Shown one piece after another: positions 53,227-62,682 of a DNA stretch of 64,000 nucleotides (position 1 is the first letter of the stretch; every line of letters begins with the position of its first letter). The notes under the pieces were generated by a model. It was not told the DNA's origin, made no database searches, and saw only the letters and a program-made list of their open reading frames with translations. This stretch comes from Mucilaginibacter sp. L3T2-6 (GTDB taxonomy: Bacteria; Bacteroidota; Bacteroidia; Sphingobacteriales; Sphingobacteriaceae): positions 1-64,000 of the forward strand of contig NZ_JAUMKC010000022.1 of the NCBI RefSeq assembly GCF_030519355.1. Reading direction: 5' to 3'. Position numbers and translations under genes: made by a program.

Positions 53227-54681
53227 TTAATTTGTTAGTATTGCTCCTGAGCTTTTCTGAACTATCGATGGTACGCTTGCCGCAGGATCGAGTACTGAGC
53301 TAAAGCTGTAAGATGGCATCCAGTTTGTTATTGCAGTGGTAATATCATTGCTTCCGCAGTTTTGGAAGATGTTAGTGCTTACCCCGCTGAAATAGCCGGG
53401 AGGGTTGCCAGCCAGGTTAGTGCTGAGTGGTTTAGCACATCCCTGGAAGTAGTTATTATCTGTACGCACATTGCCGCCAGCCCTTGCGCCTAATGAGTAT
53501 CCCGTGTTGTTTAAATGATAATTATTAAACACGTGAACGCTTCCATAGTTCATGTCGGGCTCACGCTCACTTACGTTATACCAAAAGTTGTGGTGCATAG
53601 TAACATGCAGGTGGCCAATATCTGCCTCGTGGCCAGCTATACCGCCACTGATCAGTACGGATAAATTGGTATCGTGGAACTTACTCCAGGATACAGTTAC
53701 GTAATCTGATACCCTGGTTATCGAGATATCTTTGCCCCAGTATGACCATCCGTGGTTCCGGTCAGTTGAAAAATCACAATGGTCAACCCAGATATGGTGA
53801 GCCTCATATTTTATCATCACGGCCGCATCAGTAACATAATTTTTAAAAGTAATGTTCTGAATAATGATGTTGCTGACCGTGAAGATATAAAGAGATATAC
53901 CTTCTATCGTGGCGCCAGGTTTCCCAATTATTGATTTATTAGAAGATACCCTTACCGGGTCATCACCTGAACCTTTGATTGTGCCGTTTACGTAAATGAT
54001 CTTTGGCGCGGTACCTGATACAGCTGACTGTAATTCAGCCAGGGTGGAAACGGTTACCACAGAGCCGCCCAGACCGCCTGTTGTTGTGCCGTTAACCATC
54101 GCATAGCCCATTAATGCCGAGCTAACGCCTGTTTTTGTTGCAGAAGCGCTTCCGGTGCTGGTTGCCGGGGTTGTTGAACCACCTCCCGTACTCGGTGTTC
54201 CAGTGCTTCCGCCTGATGTAGCGGTACTTGAAGTATCACCAATTGTGTAGGTGTACTTCCTCCCGTTGGTAGCCGGATTGGTATTATCCGATGCCGAAAA
54301 AATCAGCGACGTACCCCAATGGCTAAATGCGCCTTTGCCTACATCTCTGATAGTCTGGTGAACTGAATGGGCCGGGCCCAGTTCTTTGCCATCCTCATAA
54401 AGCCGCAACGTGGATACTGAAGATTGGGTGTTTGAATCTCCTGTCCCCGTAATATTGTATGCCTTATAGGCAAAACCACCGTCCGACTTTATGTTCGAAA
54501 GGTTTACGGAGTAAGAAGTCACTGTGGCAGCATAGCTCGCGGTGTTAACGCTCATTGCAGCATCGTTATTGGGTAACGGTGTGTTTTGAGCATCTTTTTT
54601 ACAACTACCAAATAAGATAATGGCAGTTAATACCATGCTAACTACGGCCACTGGTTTTGAAATTTTCTGTTGTTGTCTCAT
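53227..54681 (-). CDS. Pectate lyase (PL1) lipoprotein with N-terminal extra domain
   Basis: The 484-residue protein has a lipoprotein signal (1-27, LFGSC with Cys27), a novel-looking domain (about 45-150), a Ser/Thr/Gly-rich linker (about 150-185), and a PL1 right-handed beta-helix (about 190-484). PL1 signs are IIVQNITFKN-like IIIQNITFKN, HHIWVDHCDFS, SDYVTVSWSKFHD and SEREPDMNYGSVHVFNNY, where the Arg before xP is the catalytic position. Some calcium-site acids of typical enzymes are not obvious. It should cleave polygalacturonate-like chains. The N-terminal domain recurs as a stand-alone protein at 56177. Confidence 0.9.
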   Translation of the reverse strand: MRQQQKISKPVAVVSMVLTAIILFGSCKKDAQNTPLPNNDAAMSVNTASYAATVTSYSVNLSNIKSDGGFAYKAYNITGTGDSNTQSSVSTLRLYEDGKELGPAHSVHQTIRDVGKGAFSHWGTSLIFSASDNTNPATNGRKYTYTIGDTSSTATSGGSTGTPSTGGGSTTPATSTGSASATKTGVSSALMGYAMVNGTTTGGLGGSVVTVSTLAELQSAVSGTAPKIIYVNGTIKGSGDDPVRVSSNKSIIGKPGATIEGISLYIFTVSNIIIQNITFKNYVTDAAVMIKYEAHHIWVDHCDFSTDRNHGWSYWGKDISITRVSDYVTVSWSKFHDTNLSVLISGGIAGHEADIGHLHVTMHHNFWYNVSEREPDMNYGSVHVFNNYHLNNTGYSLGARAGGNVRTDNNYFQGCAKPLSTNLAGNPPGYFSGVSTNIFQNCGSNDITTAITNWMPSYSFSSVLDPAASVPSIVQKSSGAILTN

Positions 54682-54844
54682 GCAGTGTTTAATTGTTAGG
54701 GTCCATCTATTTTAATTTAGGGTCATGGAACGGCCGTGTAGTACGGAAATTGTTAACCAAAAATTAAATAAAATTTAAACTAAAAATTAAATCTTGAGTA
54801 AAAACTGCTACTGAGACTGTTTTTATGAGAAATTATGTAAACTA

Positions 54845-54879
54845 AAAGTGTGAAAAATGTGTAAAGGATTGCACACTTT
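54845..54879. terminator. Hairpin after the UDP-glucuronate epimerase gene
   Basis: AAAGTGTG (54845-54852) and CACACTTT (54872-54879) form an 8-bp stem. On the minus strand it lies 34 nt after the epimerase stop (54913), followed by a short T-rich stretch. Confidence 0.45.
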
Positions 54880-54912
54880 CTGACACTTGTATGACAAATG
54901 TCGGATAATATG

Positions 54913-55995
54913 TTAATGGACTACGTTTGCCGTTTCTTGTTTTCCGGCTTTATAAAAGGCCTTGTACCATGCCGCGAAACGTGCGACACCAATAGGCACC
55001 GGGGTTACAGGTTCATAATTTAAAACGTCGCTTAAATTTGAAACGTCTGCATATGTTTCTGCGACATCACCATCCTGCATGGGTCTGTATATTTTCTTTG
55101 CCTTAACATGAAGTTGCCTTTCAATTTCGAGTACGAAATCCATAAGACCAACGGGGGCACCGCGGCCGATATTGAAAACACGAAAAGGCGCGGTTGATGT
55201 GGCCGGGTCCGGGTTTTCAGCATCCCAGTCAGCGTTGGTTTCAGCAGGATTATCTATCACCCGTACAATTCCTTTAACTATGTCGTCAATATACGTAAAG
55301 TCGCGCTTCATATTGCCGTTATTGAAAACTTCTATGGGCTTGCCCTCAAGAATGGCCTTTGTAAAAATAAACAGCGCCATGTCCGGCCTGCCCCATGGCC
55401 CATAAACAGTAAAAAATCTAAGCCCGGTAGTGCGCAAATTAAAAAGGTGGCTGTAAGTGTGCGCCATCATTTCATTGGCTTTTTTTGACGCGGCATATAA
55501 TGATACCGGGTGATCGGCAATGTCATGTTCGCTAAACGGCATCTTTTTGTTCATGCCGTACACACTTGACGAACTGGCATACACAAGATGGTTAATTTTA
55601 AAATTACGGCAACATTCCAGGATATTTAAAAACCCTTTAATGTTGCTATCAACATATACATCTGGATTGGTTAGGCTATAGCGGACACCAGCCTGGGCCG
55701 CAAGGTTGCACACCGCATCAAATTTATTGGTCCGGAAGCAATCTTCAAGTTGCTTTTTATCAAGCAAATCGAGCTTAATGAAAGTGTATTTTGAATACTT
55801 CTTGCTTTGCACCGGCTCCCCATAGTCCAGTCCGGCGTGGTCAATGCCGGTAAGCGCGAGCCTGGAATGTTTAAGCCTTACATCGTAATAGTCGTTCAAA
55901 TTGTCTATACCTATCACGGTATCGCCTCGTTCAAGCAGAAATTTTGCCAAATGGAAGCCAATAAAACCGGCCGTGCCGGTAACCAAAATTTTCAT
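54913..55995 (-). CDS. UDP-glucuronate 4-epimerase-like NAD-dependent epimerase
   Basis: The 360-residue extended SDR has VTGTAGFIGFHLAKFL (5-20), the catalytic YAASKKANE and RFFTVYGPWGRPDMALF, which is the signature of UDP-glucuronate 4-epimerases. It would supply UDP-galacturonate for the polysaccharide. This matches the neighbouring pectate lyase, which cuts galacturonate chains. An alternative is a related sugar epimerase. Confidence 0.9.
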   Translation of the reverse strand: MKILVTGTAGFIGFHLAKFLLERGDTVIGIDNLNDYYDVRLKHSRLALTGIDHAGLDYGEPVQSKKYSKYTFIKLDLLDKKQLEDCFRTNKFDAVCNLAAQAGVRYSLTNPDVYVDSNIKGFLNILECCRNFKINHLVYASSSSVYGMNKKMPFSEHDIADHPVSLYAASKKANEMMAHTYSHLFNLRTTGLRFFTVYGPWGRPDMALFIFTKAILEGKPIEVFNNGNMKRDFTYIDDIVKGIVRVIDNPAETNADWDAENPDPATSTAPFRVFNIGRGAPVGLMDFVLEIERQLHVKAKKIYRPMQDGDVAETYADVSNLSDVLNYEPVTPVPIGVARFAAWYKAFYKAGKQETANVVH

Positions 55996-56176
55996 ATCGT
56001 TAAGTTTAATTGTGTGTTTTGCCGTTCAGAACGAGCGGATCAATAAGGCTTGAGAACAGGCTGGAAGGAACGCCACCTGCTTATCAATATCAGTTTATGC
56101 TATTCGCTAATAGATAAAATGGTTTGAAAGAATGAAAGTGGTTGCTTACCACGCAACATTAAAATTGCGGATGAGG

Positions 56177-56590
56177 TTATTCCATTTTATAGCTGTACTT
56201 CCTGCCATTTGTAAGCGGATTACTATTATCTGAAGTTGAGAAGTAAAGCACCGTTCCCCAATGGCTATACTGCCCCAGGCCGTATTTGCGGATATCGATA
56301 TGGGCGGAATGGGCAGGCCCCAATTCAACCCCATTTTCAAAAAGATGCAGTTTTGAAATATTGGGATTTTGCTCGGTATCGCCGGATTGCGGAAGATGGT
56401 ACCCAAGCTTGTAAGCATAGCCACTGTCTGACCTTAAGCCGATCAGGTCTATTTGAAAAAAACCATTTGCATCCGGCTTTACCGGCGCTGGTGTATCATT
56501 CTTCTTACTGCAGCTTGTTGCCATAACAAATGCGCATAATATCATAGTAGATATTGCCGCTACAACGGGGGAAATGTGTTTAGTTTTCAT
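56177..56590 (-). CDS. Small lipoprotein, stand-alone copy of the lyase N-terminal domain
   Basis: The 137-residue protein has a signal (about 1-27, ATSCSKK with a lipid-attachment Cys) and one domain (about 40-137) shared with the pectate lyase. Both have a YK/YKL region, LGPAHS-H--IR--G-G, SHWGT-L-FS-SDN-NP and TNGRKY at the end. No known family was recognised. It is probably a carbohydrate-binding or anchoring module at the cell surface. Confidence 0.75.
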   Translation of the reverse strand: MKTKHISPVVAAISTMILCAFVMATSCSKKNDTPAPVKPDANGFFQIDLIGLRSDSGYAYKLGYHLPQSGDTEQNPNISKLHLFENGVELGPAHSAHIDIRKYGLGQYSHWGTVLYFSTSDNSNPLTNGRKYSYKME

Positions 56591-56647
56591 AAGATTATTG
56601 AGTTATATCTAAAAGTATTGAATGAAACAGGATAAGCTTCTGCGGGG

Positions 56648-57769
56648 TTAGAGAGCACTTAAAATCGAGCTGATAAACATGTCAGGCGCCCTGCTGCTTA
56701 AATATTGGTCGACCAACTTTTTACCCGGCGCAGCGTTTTTGTGCAGTGCTTTTTTTATGGCAGCCGTCAGCGCATTAACATCGTTAACTTCGGCTGTCTC
56801 AATAGACGGGATTGCTTCTATTCCGCCGGCACATAGCGTAGAAACAATCACAGGGTTTACCGCTGCCATTTCTAAAAGCACATTAGGGAAGCCTTCTTTT
56901 AATGAAGAAACAACGCACGCCCTGGCTTTTTTAAAATATGGCAAAGGATTGTCAATCCATCCCTTAAGTAGTATGCGCCCCTGGAGGTTATATGTCTTTA
57001 TCAATGCAGCGAGCTTTTCTTTTTGGGGCCCGTCGCCAAAAAGCAGCAGATTCAGATCAGGGTATTGGTCTTTTATACCATTAAAAGCCCTGATCAAAAC
57101 ATCAAATCCTTTTTCAGGGATCAGCCGGCCGGCTGAACAAATAAAGTCAGAAAAGGTATCTGGATCATTCAAGGGTCTTTCTGCTTTAGCCAGGGTTTTC
57201 TCCAGGTCGATCGGATTATCTTTTACGATAACTCTTTCAGGTTGCACAAATGTTATCTCGTCAAGAAATTGTTGACGCATTAAGGCGGTTTGACAGATGA
57301 TCAAACCGGCAGCACGGTATCCTATTTTATAGGCTATCTTGTATGACAGTCTCTTAAGTCCGCGATACCTTTTAAAAACGGAAGTGCACTCTCTGAAAAT
57401 AAGCTGTGATTTCAGGTAACCGATCCGCTTCAGAAACCCCAGGTAGGCATTGAGATAGGAATGGGTGCTGATAATAATGAAGCCCCTGCGATATGGCTTA
57501 ATTGACTTTATCAGCCCCAAAAAGCCTGCTATCATGCTTTTGTCGGTAATATATACCGGCTGTTGATTTGCGGAAAATGTAAGCCGGTTTTTCTTTATTT
57601 TTTGCAGGAAAATAATGGGTGCATTAATAGCCCTGGCTGCCATAGCGAGCACATTCTCAGCGCCATTGGCTACGTCAGACATTGAAACAAAAAGCACATT
57701 TTTATTATCAGCTACCATTTCTGTAACGGGCTTCAATTTAATTTCAAGGCAAAAGCGGCCAATTTCCAT
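56648..57769 (-). CDS. Family 4 glycosyltransferase
   Basis: The 373-residue GT-B enzyme has LIIS-type N-domain strands, SAGRLIPEKGFDVLIRAF, LLLFGDGPQKEKL and VVSSLKEGFPNVLLEMAAV (donor site with E-x7-E). ATG at 57769 is used; ATG at 57718 (MVADNKNVLF) is an equally likely start and gives a more typical N-terminus. It lies 112 nt after the asparagine synthase-like gene. Confidence 0.92.
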   Translation of the reverse strand: MEIGRFCLEIKLKPVTEMVADNKNVLFVSMSDVANGAENVLAMAARAINAPIIFLQKIKKNRLTFSANQQPVYITDKSMIAGFLGLIKSIKPYRRGFIIISTHSYLNAYLGFLKRIGYLKSQLIFRECTSVFKRYRGLKRLSYKIAYKIGYRAAGLIICQTALMRQQFLDEITFVQPERVIVKDNPIDLEKTLAKAERPLNDPDTFSDFICSAGRLIPEKGFDVLIRAFNGIKDQYPDLNLLLFGDGPQKEKLAALIKTYNLQGRILLKGWIDNPLPYFKKARACVVSSLKEGFPNVLLEMAAVNPVIVSTLCAGGIEAIPSIETAEVNDVNALTAAIKKALHKNAAPGKKLVDQYLSSRAPDMFISSILSAL

Positions 57770-57881
57770 TGCAGGACAATCAGCATTTTTAGGTTGTGGA
57801 CGAATTTGTAGATTCCAGGCAAAACGGCATGGCGCGGGTTAAGGCTATTGGCTCTGGTGTATATAACGAGGCTACACTAAT

Positions 57882-59732
57882 TTATGCCGTTACCGATTTT
57901 TTTATCAGCGAGCAATTGCAGGCTTTTTGGTTTTTCAGCCATTGGCTTAGCACAAGCAGCTTCCATATTTGCGGATACCTGTTCCATTTGCCAGCCATAT
58001 GCTCTGTAAGCATGTTGCCTACCTTTTGAATATCTATACCCGGTATGTTTTTTAATTCCGATGGCGAAAGCTGGTCGAGCACATATTCCTTCATTTCATT
58101 TTTAAACCATGCTCTCAATGGCACCTTGAACCCCGATTTTGGCCGCTTGAAAAAGTGAGAAGGAACATATTCAAATAAAATATCCTTTAATATCCTTTTC
58201 TGCCGCCCGCGGCCAAATTTGTAACTGTCAGGCAATCTTTGCGCGAACGATACAACCCTGTGATCCATTAATGGCGCCCTGGTCTCCACTGCAAACGCCA
58301 TGGATGCCCTGTCGACTTTAGTATTGATATCGCCATTTAAATAGGTTTTAATGTCAAATGCCGACATTTTTTGCAAAAAGCTTCTTGTTTGTGCCGACCA
58401 GATGTCCATAAAAGGCACACGCAGTCCTAATTCTGGTTTCTTAAGCCACGAATATTCCAGACCGCCCAGCATGAGTGCGTAAAGGGACTCGATGTTGTCT
58501 GAAGATATACCCATCCCAATAAGTTTATGCCGATAGTCGGGCGATAACCTTAACAATCCTGATACGGCTTTCCGAAATTCAACAGGGCATTTAAAAAAGT
58601 AGTTTGTATTGTTTAACCACTTATATCGCGCATAGCCCATAAAACTCTCATCTCCACCATCACCGGTTAGTGCGACTGTTACGTGCTGTTTGGTGTATTT
58701 ACTTAACAGCAGTGACGGAATAGCGCTTGAATCGGCAAAGGGCTCGTCATAGTATGCGCCAAAATTTTCTATTAATGATATTCCTTCGTTAACATTGCAC
58801 TCTATAACGTGGTGATCAGTCTGTAAATGCTTCGCAATCTCTCCGGCAAACAGGCTTTCGTCAAAACCTTTTTCATTAAATTTAACGCAAAAGGTTTTAA
58901 CCTGCCGGGTATTTTGGGCCGCAAGCGCTGCTATTAGCGATGAGTCGATGCCGCCGGAAAGGAAAACCCCCAGGTTAACATCGGCGTGCAGTCGTACTTT
59001 TACAGCATCGGCCAACAGGTATTTTAATTCGGTGCGGGCGTCCTGGTAACTACGTTTAAATACGTTTATATTGGTAAGATCAAGGTCCCAGTACTTTTCT
59101 GTGTTAAATCTGCCGGTTACTGTATTGAATGTAAAAGTATAGCCAGCCTGCAGTTTTTGTATTTCGAGCCAGGCTGAGCGTGGTTCCGGTACATACCCCC
59201 AAATAAAGTATTCGTTAATGGCCTGTTCGTCCGCAGTTACTATCCTGCCCAGGGTAATTTGCGATGGTTGGCTGGCAAATTCAAACCCACGGCCCGAATG
59301 GGCATAATAAAAAGGTTTTTTACCAAGTCTGTCCCTTGCGCCGAACAACATCTTTGTTTTACTGTCATAGATCACGAAGGCGAACATGCCGTTAAAATGA
59401 TTTACACAGTAAACGCCATATTGAAGATAAGCGGCGGCTAGTACTTCTGTGTCTGAATCTGTGTAAAATACATGACCAAGTGCAGTCAGCTTTGCCCGTA
59501 ACGGACGATAATTATATATCTCCCCATTGAAGACTATTTTTAGATGCCGGTAGGTTAAAGGCTGATTAGAGCGCTGATCCAAATCTACTATAGCCAGGCG
59601 ATTATGGCCTAAAACCACACCGTCAATGCGCTCAAAACCCGAATGATCGGGCCCCCGAAAACTTACCCTCGCTAATTTTGCCCGAACTAAATCGTCGTTA
59701 TAATAAATAGTTGATCCGTATATTCCACACAT
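57882..59732 (-). CDS. asnB-like: Asparagine synthase-type amidotransferase
   Basis: ATG at 59732 gives 616 residues with Cys2 (MCGIYGS) as the glutaminase nucleophile after Met removal; the frame reaches 59786 but that would bury Cys2. The glutaminase half has FRGPDHSG and FNGEIYNY, and the synthetase half has the ATP pyrophosphatase loop LSGGIDSS. In EPS loci these enzymes often amidate uronic acids or other carboxylates rather than making free asparagine. With a UDP-glucuronate epimerase in the operon, uronamide formation is plausible. Confidence 0.93.
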   Translation of the reverse strand: MCGIYGSTIYYNDDLVRAKLARVSFRGPDHSGFERIDGVVLGHNRLAIVDLDQRSNQPLTYRHLKIVFNGEIYNYRPLRAKLTALGHVFYTDSDTEVLAAAYLQYGVYCVNHFNGMFAFVIYDSKTKMLFGARDRLGKKPFYYAHSGRGFEFASQPSQITLGRIVTADEQAINEYFIWGYVPEPRSAWLEIQKLQAGYTFTFNTVTGRFNTEKYWDLDLTNINVFKRSYQDARTELKYLLADAVKVRLHADVNLGVFLSGGIDSSLIAALAAQNTRQVKTFCVKFNEKGFDESLFAGEIAKHLQTDHHVIECNVNEGISLIENFGAYYDEPFADSSAIPSLLLSKYTKQHVTVALTGDGGDESFMGYARYKWLNNTNYFFKCPVEFRKAVSGLLRLSPDYRHKLIGMGISSDNIESLYALMLGGLEYSWLKKPELGLRVPFMDIWSAQTRSFLQKMSAFDIKTYLNGDINTKVDRASMAFAVETRAPLMDHRVVSFAQRLPDSYKFGRGRQKRILKDILFEYVPSHFFKRPKSGFKVPLRAWFKNEMKEYVLDQLSPSELKNIPGIDIQKVGNMLTEHMAGKWNRYPQIWKLLVLSQWLKNQKACNCSLIKKSVTA

Positions 59733-59754
59733 AATAGTTTTTATATAGTTGTAT

Positions 59755-60810
59755 TTAGAGCAATAGGTTCTCGTAGGCTTTGCCAATTTTGTTCAAATCA
59801 AAACGTGAGGATATATCGGCTTTAATGGCATCGTGGGACCAAGACCGGGAACAGGCATGGATAATTTGGTTTTTAAAACTCAGCAAATCGCCCTGCTTTA
59901 CAATAAAACCGTTAAACCCGTTACGCACAATGTCATCAACACCACCGACCCTGAAAGTTACCACCGGAACACCGACCGACAATGCCTCTAGGATGACATT
60001 TGGAAAACCCTCTGTAAATGAACTAAGCAGAAGCAGATCATGCTGTGCGATCCGGCTGGGGACATTTGTTATTCTCCCTAAAAAAGTTACACGGCTTTCG
60101 AGTTTTCGTAAGCTAACTTCAGCTTTTAAGCCCGCCATCAAAGGACCATCTCCCGCTATGGTCAAAACGTAATTGTCAGGCAGTTCCTGCATTACCGGCA
60201 GCAACCGGCATACACCCTTTTCTTCCGAAAGCCGGGCGACTATGATCAGGCGCTTTTTATCCACTACGGAGGAATCCTTTTTAACTACGGGCGTATAAAG
60301 CACCGGGTTAGGTATCACCTTCAACTTTGTTTTCCGGATGCCATACAAAGCATTCATCGATTTTTTCATCTCGTACGACTGGCAAACGATAAAATCAAAC
60401 CGCAGCGCAAAAAACCTGGTAAAAAGGTTATAAAACCGGCTTTTATAGTCGTAATACTTTTTCATCTGGTGCGGGTTATTAGAGGCCCTGCAGATCAGCT
60501 TTGGTATCGGCAAAAAACAGGCTACCATCGCAGTTAAAATATTGATGTGGTCGGTTGTCGAAAAAACAGCGTATGGCTTTTCCGACCGGAGAAGATGGTA
60601 AATTTTAAAAAAAGCCTTTGATGCTTTTATGGTTTTAAGATCTATAAATTCAACGCCTTCAACATCTGAAGAGAAGCTTTGCTGACGGCCATCCAGCAAG
60701 ACAACCGTAACTTTATATTTGCTTTTATCAAAGTATTGCGATAATAGCCAAAAAACACGCTCCGACCCTCCTGCACCGAGTGATGCGATGATTAAAAATA
60801 CTTTTTTCAT
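59755..60810 (-). CDS. Family 4 glycosyltransferase
   Basis: The 351-residue GT-B enzyme starts VFLIIASLGAGGSERVFWLLSQYF, and has VARLSEEKGVCRLLPVM, LTIAGDGPLMAGL and LLLSSFTEGFPNVILEALSVGVPVV (E-x7-E). It adds a sugar to the repeat unit. It lies 20 nt after the polymerase gene. Confidence 0.93.
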   Translation of the reverse strand: MKKVFLIIASLGAGGSERVFWLLSQYFDKSKYKVTVVLLDGRQQSFSSDVEGVEFIDLKTIKASKAFFKIYHLLRSEKPYAVFSTTDHINILTAMVACFLPIPKLICRASNNPHQMKKYYDYKSRFYNLFTRFFALRFDFIVCQSYEMKKSMNALYGIRKTKLKVIPNPVLYTPVVKKDSSVVDKKRLIIVARLSEEKGVCRLLPVMQELPDNYVLTIAGDGPLMAGLKAEVSLRKLESRVTFLGRITNVPSRIAQHDLLLLSSFTEGFPNVILEALSVGVPVVTFRVGGVDDIVRNGFNGFIVKQGDLLSFKNQIIHACSRSWSHDAIKADISSRFDLNKIGKAYENLLL

Positions 60811-60830
60811 AAATGCCCGTAATAAGACGT

Positions 60831-62060
60831 TTAATTAGCTATTGCGATGTCATCAATCTCAAGCTTTTCACTGAGCCCATAAATCTTTGCTGCCTGCATT
60901 ATGGCAAAAAAAAGAAATAACGTGGGGCCATCGGCCGTAACTAACCACGCATTATGGAACAATGCGTTTGCAGAAACCGCGAGGAAAGAAAATAACAGCG
61001 CCAAAAAGAGGCTTCTTTGTTTAAAACGGGTGTGCTTTATGGTAAGCCAGAAAAGTTTAGAAATACGGGAATAAATTCCGAATAACAAACCAATAGCTAA
61101 AAAAGGGCCTAAGTAGGTTATAAACATCAGGTAGGCATTGTGCGATGACAGCCCGAGCGGAAATGCCGGATTTCTGTAGCTAACTTCCTCCCAGGTTTTG
61201 CCATAAAAAATTAGCCCTAATGGATAATCAGCATATATCTTTAGGTTTTCGCTCGCCATTTCCGCCCGGTCAACCTCAACATCTTCCTTTGCGATATTTT
61301 TTGATAAGATATTGTTTTTGTCGTCCGTGTTATCTTTTAAAACATAAAAATAAACAGCGAAACCAATCAATACTGATGCAGCTACCAAAAACATGGCTTT
61401 ATACCGGTAGTAAATAAACAGGAATAAAACTACTGTGCCTACAAAGGCAACAAACGCAGACCTGTTCATACCCAGGTATATAACCGCAAGGCAAACGAAT
61501 AACACTAACACCCGTATAAAAATGGCCCGTTTGTAAACACATACCAGCACGAAAATAAAAACCGAGAATGCTGCAACTTGATACCCGAATGTAAATTGAG
61601 TAAAGGCCAGCCCTGAAGGGCTTTGCTTAATTTGATCGCCAAGTAACGTTGTGCGCAACGGGTCGATCATGTCCTGGTAACCATGATCCAGTGACATAAT
61701 CACCATTGAAATGAGCAGCACTGAATAAAAAACGATAACCGACAGGTTAAATCTTAAGGTGTTCAGCCCTACAAAGTAATTGAAGTAACATGCGCACGCT
61801 ACAATTACAATAAACGTAACAAAAAAGGTTTTACCGTCGTTCATCCCGATAACATAATACAGGAACAGGCTTATACCTAATAAAACAACCTCCTTAAGGT
61901 AAGTGAATTTTACCAGGGGCGTTTGAACAAATGGCACTAAACAGGCGCCAAAGATTACCGGTGAAGGTATGGGGAAATAAACCGTCAAAAACAAATTAAG
62001 CGTAAGCGTGTACAGATAAAAGGCTACTGCACTGAATACAATGATTTTTTTTATCAGCAT
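60831..62060 (-). CDS. O-antigen polymerase/ligase-like (Wzy-type) membrane protein
   Basis: The 409-residue protein is strongly hydrophobic with about 10-11 membrane helices and a larger periplasmic loop (about 245-300, with KDNTDDKNNIL and SYRNPAFPLGLSSHNAYLM, where the NAYL segment is typical of the Wzy/WaaL core). It should polymerise repeat units or ligate them in the periplasm. It follows the initiating transferase gene by 11 nt. Confidence 0.85.
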   Translation of the reverse strand: MLIKKIIVFSAVAFYLYTLTLNLFLTVYFPIPSPVIFGACLVPFVQTPLVKFTYLKEVVLLGISLFLYYVIGMNDGKTFFVTFIVIVACACYFNYFVGLNTLRFNLSVIVFYSVLLISMVIMSLDHGYQDMIDPLRTTLLGDQIKQSPSGLAFTQFTFGYQVAAFSVFIFVLVCVYKRAIFIRVLVLFVCLAVIYLGMNRSAFVAFVGTVVLFLFIYYRYKAMFLVAASVLIGFAVYFYVLKDNTDDKNNILSKNIAKEDVEVDRAEMASENLKIYADYPLGLIFYGKTWEEVSYRNPAFPLGLSSHNAYLMFITYLGPFLAIGLLFGIYSRISKLFWLTIKHTRFKQRSLFLALLFSFLAVSANALFHNAWLVTADGPTLFLFFAIMQAAKIYGLSEKLEIDDIAIAN

Positions 62061-62071
62061 TGGGCAGCTAG

Positions 62072-62671
62072 TTATTTTTTGTTGACGAGTTTTTTTAAAG
62101 TGCAGAACAATATTTTTACATCGGTAAGCATATCACGCTGATCGATATAATTCAAATTTCGCTCGATTTTTGAAGGCATTATCCTTTTTATGTAGAGCTT
62201 CTCAGGATCTTCGGAGCGGGCAAGCAATTCATTTTCGTTAAAAAATTGAATCGATGCCCAATCCGTAATACCGGGTCTCACACTTAATACCCTTAGTTGT
62301 TTAGGTGTATATAGTTTTACATATTTGCTCACCTCCGGCCGCGGTCCCACAAAGCTCATGTCGCCTATCAGCACGTTGAACAATTGAGGCAGCTCATCTA
62401 ATTTATGCTTCCTCAGAAAATATCCGGTTTTTGTAATCCTTTTGTCTGCGTTTCCTATGGTTAGATAACCCAATCTGTCCGCCCCGACAAGCATCGTCCT
62501 GAATTTAATCAGGTTAAACACTTTGCCGTTAAGCCCGATACGTTTTTGAAAATAAAATACCGGCATGCCGGTGTCGGCCATTATCAGCAATGCAATAAGG
62601 ATAAACAATGGGCTTAGTAAAAAAACACCGGTGAGAGCAAAGCATATATCGAAAATTCTTTTGGCAACCAT
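62072..62671 (-). CDS. Undecaprenyl-phosphate sugar phosphotransferase (PglC-like initiating enzyme)
   Basis: The 199-residue protein is a monotopic phosphoglycosyl transferase with a membrane re-entrant helix (about 8-32), KFRTM (about 56-60), the Asp-Glu DELPQ motif (about 92-96) and VGPRPE. It links the first sugar phosphate to undecaprenyl phosphate, starting each repeat unit. The short form, with no extra N-terminal helices, is like PglC. Confidence 0.94.
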   Translation of the reverse strand: MVAKRIFDICFALTGVFLLSPLFILIALLIMADTGMPVFYFQKRIGLNGKVFNLIKFRTMLVGADRLGYLTIGNADKRITKTGYFLRKHKLDELPQLFNVLIGDMSFVGPRPEVSKYVKLYTPKQLRVLSVRPGITDWASIQFFNENELLARSEDPEKLYIKRIMPSKIERNLNYIDQRDMLTDVKILFCTLKKLVNKK

Positions 62672-62682
62672 ATAACCAGTTT

